A DNA stretch of 43,728 bases from Candidatus Segatella caccae (GTDB taxonomy: Bacteria; Bacteroidota; Bacteroidia; Bacteroidales; Bacteroidaceae): contig USOQ01000013.1 of the NCBI GenBank assembly GCA_900556395.1, forward strand, positions 1 through 43,728, written 5' to 3'. Numbering within the stretch: position 1 is the stretch's first letter; each line of letters starts with the position of its first letter. The notes under the pieces are model-generated. The model searched no databases, was not told the origin of the DNA, and saw nothing but the letters and a program-made list of their open reading frames with translations. This document shows, piece by piece, positions 38,381 through 43,728 of the stretch. A program made the position numbers and the translations under genes.

Positions 38381-39908
38381 GTTGCTCTTGCTGGCAGGGA
38401 TGTGTGCTGTTGTTATGCTTGTCCTTGCTGGGTGTCAGAAACACGAACCCAATTCTAACAGATGGGTTACTGTCGAGGCGTTCAGAGGTTTCTCTGAACC
38501 AGGGCAAACTATTAACTCATATCATATACGTAATTATATTGATAGCCTCATCAAGGCTGATAAAGAAGCAACGACGGCTGATATTCGCACTCGTAGCTAT
38601 TATCTAAATGATGGAAAGTTCTTGTGGATAGATCGCAAGGGCGTAGATCACCGTGCAGATACGTTGCTATTCTGGTTGAAGGGTATAGACAAAATGGGGT
38701 TTTCTATGCGTCGTTTTTGTGTAGAAAACATAGAGGATGATTTGCTCGCATTGCGTTCTCTTCGTCTTGATACGACCCGTCAAGGCAATGTCAATGCTGT
38801 TTTGGCTCGTTTGGAGTATAGGTTGACAAAAGCTTACTTTCGTTATGCAGCTGGTCAACGATTTGGCTTCACCAATCCCACTTATTTATTGAATAGACTC
38901 GACACCATAGAGCCCAGTCGTTATGACTCTGTTGTGCGTCCTGTGCGCTATCGAGGCCTTTTTGATATTCCTATGGATCATCTCAGCAAAGACTTTTTTA
39001 ATGCTGCCATACGTAAGGTAGAGGTGGATTCTCTCTCAAGTTTCTTGTCAGAGGTGCAGCCTCGTAGCAACTTCTATGATGCTTTGCAGAAACGCTTGGC
39101 TGATGGGCGTATAGATAAGACGATGCGTGCCAAGATACTTTGTAACATGGAGCGATGTCGTTGGCGAACGAAGGAGTGTATACAGGATAAAGGCAAGTAT
39201 GTCATCGTTAATATTCCTTCTATGCATCTCATGGCTATAGACCATCACGACACGTTAACAATGCGCATTGGATGTGGTTCTTTGAAGACCAAGACTCCAC
39301 TTCTCGTCAGTCGTATTAAGCGTATGGATGTCAATCCTCAGTGGGTTATTCCACGGAGTATCATTGATAAAGATGTAGCTCATCATGTGGGCGATAGGCA
39401 TTATTTCGATAGCCGAAGATATTATGTTGTAGACCGTCGCACTGGTAAAGAAGTAGACTTCCCGGAGGTTACGTTCTCCATGTTGCGCAGTCACAACTAT
39501 AGTGTTGTGCAGCGAGGTGGTAAGGGAAATAGTCTGGGAAGACTTATATTTCGCTTTGACAACAATTTCTCTGTCTTCCTCCATGATACTTCCAGTAGGG
39601 GAGTGTTTAGTCGTGAGGACCGCAGTGTGTCGCATGGTTGTGTGAGGGTAGAGAAACCTTTCGAGTTAGGAGTTTTCCTCATGCATGAGAAAAATCAGCA
39701 GCTCATAGATAAGCTACAGTACTCTATGACAGCCGATAGTCTTGCTAATCGCAAGATGATAGTAAGATCAATAAAGGTGGAACCACAGGTGCCTCTGTTT
39801 ATAACCTACTATACGCTCTTCCCGATGGCGGGAGGAAGAATGCTGGAATATGCCGATATATATGGTTATGACAAGGTGATATACGATAGTCTGAAACCTT
39901 ATCTTTAA
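38349..39908 (+). CDS. L,D-transpeptidase (YcbB/LdtD-like) lipoprotein
   Basis: Exported 519-aa protein that should form 3-3 cross-links in peptidoglycan or attach proteins to it. The signal MWYARFLSIGRLLLLAGMCAVVMLVLAGC ends in a lipobox, with Cys at 29. The YkuD catalytic motif SHGCVRV lies at 428-434, with the nucleophile Cys431. VNPQWVIPRSI and FLHDT (upstream of the motif) are the further conserved YcbB-type segments. The start overlaps the preceding gene by 32 nt; an in-frame ATG at 38400 would still leave a lipobox but shorten the hydrophobic stretch, so the first is preferred. The ECF sigma gene begins 6 nt after its stop. Confidence 0.88.
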   Translation: MWYARFLSIGRLLLLAGMCAVVMLVLAGCQKHEPNSNRWVTVEAFRGFSEPGQTINSYHIRNYIDSLIKADKEATTADIRTRSYYLNDGKFLWIDRKGVDHRADTLLFWLKGIDKMGFSMRRFCVENIEDDLLALRSLRLDTTRQGNVNAVLARLEYRLTKAYFRYAAGQRFGFTNPTYLLNRLDTIEPSRYDSVVRPVRYRGLFDIPMDHLSKDFFNAAIRKVEVDSLSSFLSEVQPRSNFYDALQKRLADGRIDKTMRAKILCNMERCRWRTKECIQDKGKYVIVNIPSMHLMAIDHHDTLTMRIGCGSLKTKTPLLVSRIKRMDVNPQWVIPRSIIDKDVAHHVGDRHYFDSRRYYVVDRRTGKEVDFPEVTFSMLRSHNYSVVQRGGKGNSLGRLIFRFDNNFSVFLHDTSSRGVFSREDRSVSHGCVRVEKPFELGVFLMHEKNQQLIDKLQYSMTADSLANRKMIVRSIKVEPQVPLFITYYTLFPMAGGRMLEYADIYGYDKVIYDSLKPYL

Positions 39909-39914
39909 ATTCCA

Positions 39915-40460
39915 ATGATGATAAGTGACAAAGAAATGACCGACATGATAGCCGATCCACGCACACGTCGTGAGGGATTTGAGGCTCTTGTGCGCCAATA
40001 TAGTGAACCGCTATATTGGAAGATTCGTCATATTGTCTTCACTCATGAAGATGCCGATGATGTGTTGCAAAATACATTTCTGAAAATTTGGAAGAATCTT
40101 GATGCTTTTCAGGGTAAGTCTGCACTTTCTACTTGGCTTTATCGCATCGCCATTAATGAGGCTTTGGATTTCTTACGCCATCAGAGGCATTCGGCGATGG
40201 CAAGTGTGGATGAAAGCAAGAAAGTGGCTAACCAACTTATGGCTGATGAATATTTTGATGGTGATCGTATGCAGGCCTTACTGCAAGAGGCTGTGGGGCA
40301 GCTTCCCGAGGTGCAGCGCACGGTATTTGTAATGAAGTATTATGATGAAATGAAATATTCTGAGATAAGTGCGATTTTAGGAACCACAGAGGGCGCCTTA
40401 AAAGCTTCTTATCATTTGGCTGTAAGAAAAATAACTGAATATTTAAAGCGATTTGATTAA
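39915..40460 (+). CDS. ECF-type RNA polymerase sigma factor
   Basis: A 181-aa sigma-70-family factor. Region 2 spans about residues 20-85 (EALVRQYSEPLYWKI, DADDVLQNTFLKIWKNL, STWLYRIAINEALDFLR) and region 4 about 120-175 (LPEVQRTVFVMKYYDEM, YSEISAILGTTEGALKASYH). Such factors are held inactive by a membrane anti-sigma factor. The next gene, a short protein with one membrane helix, is a candidate. ATG codons at 39915 and 39918 are both possible. It lies 6 nt after the L,D-transpeptidase stop, so an envelope-stress role is the natural guess. Confidence 0.92.
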   Translation: MMISDKEMTDMIADPRTRREGFEALVRQYSEPLYWKIRHIVFTHEDADDVLQNTFLKIWKNLDAFQGKSALSTWLYRIAINEALDFLRHQRHSAMASVDESKKVANQLMADEYFDGDRMQALLQEAVGQLPEVQRTVFVMKYYDEMKYSEISAILGTTEGALKASYHLAVRKITEYLKRFD

Positions 40461-40504
40461 ACCTTGACGGTTTATGTTCGTCTATTATTAAAAGGAGAAA
40501 AAAT

Positions 40505-40924
40505 ATGATGAAAGAAGAACAGATATTGAAAGCTACATTGGGTACTCGGAATCATTTTCAAGTACCAGAGGGCTATTTTGATGAGCTTGCCTCTAAGGTG
40601 ATGGCTTCGATTCCCGAATCGCAGCCTGTGGTAGAGATGCAGGTGGAGCACACTTCACAATGTGCTCGCATTTTGTCGTTGTGGCAGAATGCTAAGTTGC
40701 GCAAGGGAGCAGCTGTTGCTTGTGTGGTCCTGTTGTTGGGTGGTGTGTCTGTGGGTGTTGGCACATCGCTTTCTTCTCGTAACGATGCCCAGCATGTTTT
40801 TGGTCAGAACTATACACCTGTAGCTCAAACGGAGGATAGTTCTTTTGATGAGGCTGCCGATTATACGATGCTTGACAATCAGGAAATTTATGCCTCTTTG
40901 TTGTCTGAGTCAGCTGATTTTTAA
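40505..40924 (+). CDS. Putative anti-sigma factor, single-pass membrane protein
   Basis: A 139-aa protein, N-terminus cytoplasmic with HFQVPEGYFDELASKVMASIPE, a segment common at the start of Bacteroidetes anti-sigma-like proteins, followed by one membrane helix (about 78-95, AAVACVVLLLGGVSVGVG) and a short acidic tail. There is no zinc-binding HxxxCxxC motif, so it is not a ZAS-type anti-sigma. AGGAG lies 7 nt before the ATG, a clear ribosome binding site. Position directly after the ECF gene (44 nt) supports the call; it remains unproven. Confidence 0.68.
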   Translation: MMKEEQILKATLGTRNHFQVPEGYFDELASKVMASIPESQPVVEMQVEHTSQCARILSLWQNAKLRKGAAVACVVLLLGGVSVGVGTSLSSRNDAQHVFGQNYTPVAQTEDSSFDEAADYTMLDNQEIYASLLSESADF

Positions 40925-40947
40925 TGATTATTACAAGGAGATGAGAC

Positions 40948-41403
40948 ATGAAAGATAAGATGATATTCTATTTTGTGAAACGTACCATGATGTTTGGTTT
41001 GCTCTTCGTCTTGGGCTTTTCTGCCCTTTCTGCACAACCTAAAAAGCGTCCTGCATTCGATCCAAAGAAGTTTCAAGCCGAGTTAGAACAATATATTACT
41101 ACTCAAGCTTGTCTGACTCCCGAAGAGTCGGCAAAGTTTTTCCCTGTATATAGGCAGATGATGAAAAAACAGCGCATGCTCTTTGATGAGATGCGTCGTT
41201 ATCACCATATCGATACGCGTGACAATGAAGTCTGTGCTAAGGCCATCCGTCGTCAAGACGAATTGGATCTTGAAATCAAGCAACTGCAACAGGAGTATCA
41301 TGCCCGTTTTATGCTCATTCTTCCCGCAGGCAAGGTGATGAGTATTATTAAGGCAGAGGAAAAGTTTCATAGACAAATGTTCAAACGTATGCGTCATAAA
41401 TAA
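40948..41403 (+). CDS. Periplasmic Spy/CpxP-like helical protein
   Basis: A 151-aa exported protein: MKDKMIFYFVKRTMMFGLLFVLGFSALSA is the signal peptide. The mature part is nearly all helical and charged (LTPEESAKFFPVYRQMMKKQRMLFDEM, RRQDELDLEIKQLQQEY), with the LTPEE-type start typical of Spy/CpxP-related sensors and of proteins annotated as sensors of ECF sigma factors in Bacteroidetes. AAGGAG lies 7 nt before the ATG. It closes the sigma/anti-sigma set, 23 nt after the previous gene, and is followed by a strong terminator. It may sense unfolded or damaged envelope proteins (inference). Confidence 0.72.
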   Translation: MKDKMIFYFVKRTMMFGLLFVLGFSALSAQPKKRPAFDPKKFQAELEQYITTQACLTPEESAKFFPVYRQMMKKQRMLFDEMRRYHHIDTRDNEVCAKAIRRQDELDLEIKQLQQEYHARFMLILPAGKVMSIIKAEEKFHRQMFKRMRHK

Positions 41404-41426
41404 CGTTTCTGTTGACAATTAATGAT

Positions 41427-41474
41427 ACGGCTATGCTATAGGGAAAGTCTCCTATGGCATAGCCGTTTTTTTTT
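41427..41474 (+). terminator. Terminator of the ECF cluster
   Basis: A 16-bp stem, ACGGCTATGCTATAGG (41427-41442) against 41451-41466, with one G-U pair and an 8-nt loop, followed by a run of nine T (41466-41474). A textbook rho-independent terminator. Confidence 0.93.
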
Positions 41475-41489
41475 ATGCTGATAGTAAAG

Positions 41490-41548
41490 TTTTCCGATGT
41501 AAAGTTTTGCTGTCTCAGAAATAAATTATAACTTTGCACATCGGAAAA
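41490..41548 (+). repeat. Inverted repeat bracketing the aspS promoter
   Basis: TTTTCCGATGT (41490-41500) and ACATCGGAAAA (41538-41548) are exact reverse complements. The pairing extends through AAAG (41501-41504) and CTTT (41532-41535) with a two-base bulge. The -33 and -7 boxes of aspS lie between the arms. Confidence 0.75.
41506..41536 (+). promoter_or_regulatory. Promoter of aspS
   Basis: TTTG (41506-41509), a 19-nt spacer and TAACTTTG (41529-41536). The leader before the ATG at 41571 is about 28 nt. Confidence 0.75.
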
Positions 41549-41570
41549 GAAAATTATATAAGATATATTT

Positions 41571-43328
41571 ATGTACAGGACAAATACTTGTGGAGAGCTT
41601 CGACTCTCTGATGCCGGCAAAGAAGTGACTCTTGCCGGATGGGTACAGCGCACAAGAAAGATGGGTGGTATGACATTCGTAGACTTGCGCGACAGATATG
41701 GCATCACTCAGTTGGTCTTCAACGAGGCTGATGATAAATCGTTGTGTGATGCTGCCAACAAGTTGGGACGTGAATACTGCATCCAGGTTAAGGGTGTTGT
41801 GAGCGAGCGTCAAAGCAAAAACCCTAAGATGGATACTGGCGATATCGAGATTCTTGCAAAGAGTCTTCAGGTGCTTTCTGAAAGTGCTACGCCTCCTTTC
41901 ACCATTGAGGATAATACTGATGGTGGTGACGATATACGCATGAAGTATCGTTATCTCGACTTGCGTCGTCCTGCTGTTCGTAAGAACATGGAGTTGCGTC
42001 ATCGCATGACTATCCTCATTCGTAACTTCCTCGACAACTACAACTTTATGGAGGTGGAGACACCTATCCTCATTGGTAGTACACCAGAGGGAGCACGCGA
42101 CTTTGTTGTTCCTTCTCGCATGAATCCTGGACAGTTCTATGCACTGCCTCAGAGTCCTCAAACTTTGAAGCAGCTCTTGATGGTAGCTGGTTTTGACCGC
42201 TATTTTCAGATAGCTAAGTGTTTCCGTGATGAGGACCTTCGTGCCGACCGTCAGCCAGAGTTTACACAGATTGACTGCGAGATGAGTTTTGTAGATCAAG
42301 ATGATGTTATCGACCTCTTTGAAGAAATGGCTCGTCATCTCTTCCGCGAAATCCGTGGTGTAGAGTTGCCTAAGCTTCAGCAGATGACTTGGCATGACGC
42401 TATGAAACGCTTCGGTAGCGATAAGCCTGATTTGCGTTTCGGAATGGAGTTTGTAGAACTGAAGGAAGCCTTCACTGGTAAAGGAAGTTTCTCAGTCTTT
42501 GATGAAGCTAAATATATTGGCGGTATCTGTGTTCCTGGTTGTGCAGATTATAGTCGCAAGCAGCTTAACGAGCTTACCGATTTTGTAAAGCGTCCTCAGG
42601 TAGGTGCCAAGGGCTTGGTATACATCAAGTATAATGCCGATGGTACGATAAAGAGTAGTATTGATAAGTTCTATTCTCCTGAAGAGTTGGCAGAAATTAA
42701 GACTGTGATGGGTGCTAAGGATGGTGATCTCGTTCTTATTCTTAGTGGTGATCAGGCAAACAAGACTCGTGTGCAGCTCTGCTCACTGCGTCTTGAGATG
42801 GGAGATCGTCTTGGTCTTCGTGATAAGAATGTCTTCAAGTGTCTTTGGATTGTCGACTTCCCACTCTTTGAGTGGAGCGATGAAGAGCAACGCCTCATGG
42901 CTACTCACCATCCGTTCACCATGCCTAATCCTGATGATATCCCATTGTTGGATGAGCATCCAGAGCAGGTTCGTGCCAAGGCTTACGACTTCGTATGTAA
43001 TGGTATTGAGGTGGGCGGTGGCTCATTGCGTATCCATGACACTCAGTTGCAGGAGAAAATGTTTGAAGTGCTTGGCTTTACTCCAGAGCGTGCAGAGGCT
43101 CAGTTTGGTTTCTTGATGAATGCCTTTAAGTATGGTGCTCCACCTCATGCTGGTCTTGCCTTTGGTCTCGATCGCTTTGTTAGCATCATGGCAGGTCTTG
43201 ATAGTATCCGCGATTGTATCGCCTTCCCTAAGAATAATTCGGGTCGTGATGTGATGCTCGATGCGCCTTCTGTTATTGATCAGAAGCAGCTCGATGAATT
43301 GCAGATAAACGTGGATGTTAAAGAGTAA
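41571..43328 (+). CDS. aspS: Aspartyl-tRNA synthetase
   Basis: Class IIb synthetase of 585 aa that charges tRNA-Asp. The N-terminal OB-fold anticodon domain (about 1-110) has VTLAGWVQRTRKMGGMTFVDLRDR. The catalytic core shows ALPQSPQTLKQLLM, motif 2 (CFRDEDLRADRQPEFTQID) and motif 3 (AFGLDRFVSIM near the end). The bacterial GAD insertion lies between motifs 2 and 3. Length and domain order are those of ordinary bacterial AspRS. It has its own promoter between inverted arms and its own terminator. Confidence 0.98.
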   Translation: MYRTNTCGELRLSDAGKEVTLAGWVQRTRKMGGMTFVDLRDRYGITQLVFNEADDKSLCDAANKLGREYCIQVKGVVSERQSKNPKMDTGDIEILAKSLQVLSESATPPFTIEDNTDGGDDIRMKYRYLDLRRPAVRKNMELRHRMTILIRNFLDNYNFMEVETPILIGSTPEGARDFVVPSRMNPGQFYALPQSPQTLKQLLMVAGFDRYFQIAKCFRDEDLRADRQPEFTQIDCEMSFVDQDDVIDLFEEMARHLFREIRGVELPKLQQMTWHDAMKRFGSDKPDLRFGMEFVELKEAFTGKGSFSVFDEAKYIGGICVPGCADYSRKQLNELTDFVKRPQVGAKGLVYIKYNADGTIKSSIDKFYSPEELAEIKTVMGAKDGDLVLILSGDQANKTRVQLCSLRLEMGDRLGLRDKNVFKCLWIVDFPLFEWSDEEQRLMATHHPFTMPNPDDIPLLDEHPEQVRAKAYDFVCNGIEVGGGSLRIHDTQLQEKMFEVLGFTPERAEAQFGFLMNAFKYGAPPHAGLAFGLDRFVSIMAGLDSIRDCIAFPKNNSGRDVMLDAPSVIDQKQLDELQINVDVKE

Positions 43329-43354
43329 GCATAATTTATAATTAACTGCTATAG

Positions 43355-43396
43355 ATACCGCATTTGCTTGATATATGTCAAGAAATGCGGTATTTT
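43355..43396 (+). terminator. Terminator of aspS
   Basis: ATACCGCATTT (43355-43365) pairs with AAATGCGGTAT (43383-43393), with an inner CTTGA/TCAAG stem, followed by TTTT. A rho-independent terminator between aspS and the next gene. Confidence 0.85.
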
Positions 43397-43451
43397 CTTG
43401 TAAAAATGGCAGATTTAACTTGAAAATCATGATAAAACCGAATAAAAGTAT

Positions 43452-43459
43452 TAAATTTG
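43452..43459 (+). promoter_or_regulatory. Putative -7 box of the winged-helix gene
   Basis: TAAATTTG fits TAnnTTTG, about 60 nt before the ATG at 43519. No -33 TTTG at a suitable distance. Confidence 0.45.
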
Positions 43460-43518
43460 CAAAAAAATAATAAATAGATACTCCGTAAAGCGAGCAAAAT
43501 TAAATTTTTACTAAGAAC

Positions 43519-43728
43519 ATGGCAGAAAAGAAAACTACAAAGACAGCTGTAAAGAAGACAACTACTGCTTCTACTGCTGCAAAGAAGGCTCCAGCAACCA
43601 AGAAGGCTACTGCGGCAAAGAAAGAGGTTCTTTACTTGAATGAGGAGAACGCTGGTTTCAGAGCTGGTGATGTTTATCAGGCATTGGCAGCTGCAGGTAA
43701 GGCTCTCGCACTTGCTGAGATTGCTAAG
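43519..43728 (+). CDS. Protein with histone-H1-like tail and winged-helix domain, 3' end outside window
   Basis: Seventy codons are visible. Residues 1-34 are a Lys/Ala/Thr tail like that of histone H1-like bacterial proteins (KKTTKTAVKKTTTAS, AAKKAPATKKATAAKK). From EVLYLNEENAGFRAGDVYQAL on it resembles the winged-helix DUF2582-type domain (NAG.VWQ-L..NG pattern). It is likely a small nucleoid-associated DNA-binding protein (inference from the tail plus domain). The ATG at 43519 is the only good start. Confidence 0.7.
   Translation, partial: MAEKKTTKTAVKKTTTASTAAKKAPATKKATAAKKEVLYLNEENAGFRAGDVYQALAAAGKALALAEIAK

Noticed and set aside
41526..42395. Long minus-strand open frame overlapping aspS
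   Set aside because: Antisense to a well-supported synthetase gene; no domain and no promoter.
1..43728. Mobile elements, phage genes, defence systems, tRNA or rRNA genes
   Set aside because: I looked for transposase or integrase motifs, toxin-antitoxin and restriction genes, and tRNA-like cloverleafs, and saw none; by-eye screening for tRNAs is not exhaustive.

Overview
The window is ordinary chromosomal DNA of a member of the Bacteroidales, most likely Prevotella or a close relative. The evidence is the promoter type (TTTG, 18-20 nt, TAnnTTTG, often with the start codon only 5-8 nt downstream), the usual lack of a Shine-Dalgarno sequence, and families largely confined to Bacteroidetes: a type IX secretion plug protein, a T9SS-type C-terminal domain, an HU-CCDC81/SPOR protein, DUF4301, and a PIF1-like helicase with a C-terminal HTH. 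The genus is inferred from the look of the proteins and was not tested. I see no rRNA, tRNA, CRISPR array, phage, integrase, insertion sequence or recognisable defence system.

Layout. 1-5043 (minus): histidine cluster hisH-hisA-hisF-hisIE, then an FtsE-like ATPase and a monofunctional aspartokinase cut by the window edge. 5171-6785 (minus): an HU-CCDC81/SPOR membrane protein followed 4 nt later by a zinc-ribbon FHA protein. 6965-8350 (plus): RfbC epimerase and a lipoprotein whose 3' end overlaps that of a convergent GH3 glycosidase (8309-10489, minus). 10662-14737 (plus): an SLC13/RCK permease and a PIF1-like helicase. 14855-17071 (minus): a Rel-family (p)ppGpp enzyme with a degraded hydrolase site. 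17197-18723 (plus): a DUF4301 protein. 18858-24091 (minus): threonine operon thrA-apgM-like-thrC, where the phosphoglycerate-mutase-like gene occupies the place of homoserine kinase.

24485-25970 (plus): a lipoprotein phosphoesterase and an exported partner. 25979-27094 (minus): a DegT-type aminotransferase. 27290-28558 (plus): the T9SS plug protein. 28646-30340 (minus): the ACT (UPF0237) and DUF711 (UPF0210) pair. 30521-36788 (plus): a His-rich small protein and a CzcB/CzcA/TolC-type metal efflux system. 36890-37936 (plus): galE. 38066-41403 (plus): a compact set of a T9SS-tail-only mini-protein, an L,D-transpeptidase, an ECF sigma factor, a putative anti-sigma factor and a Spy/CpxP-like protein. 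41571-43328 (plus): aspS. 43519-end: start of a protein with a histone-H1-like tail and a winged helix.

Two themes connect the genes. Aspartate-family and histidine biosynthesis sit in minus-strand operons, and several loci (HU/SPOR-FHA, T9SS plug, L,D-transpeptidase/ECF, metal efflux) concern the envelope. The least explained signals are non-coding: a four-unit 22-bp array of 14-mers (14756-14841), an inverted repeat bracketing the aspS promoter (41490-41548), and GA-rich linkers placed right after stop codons inside operons. I found no clear-cut novel system; the ECF/L,D-transpeptidase/T9SS-tail cluster is the best candidate for an uncharacterised functional unit.
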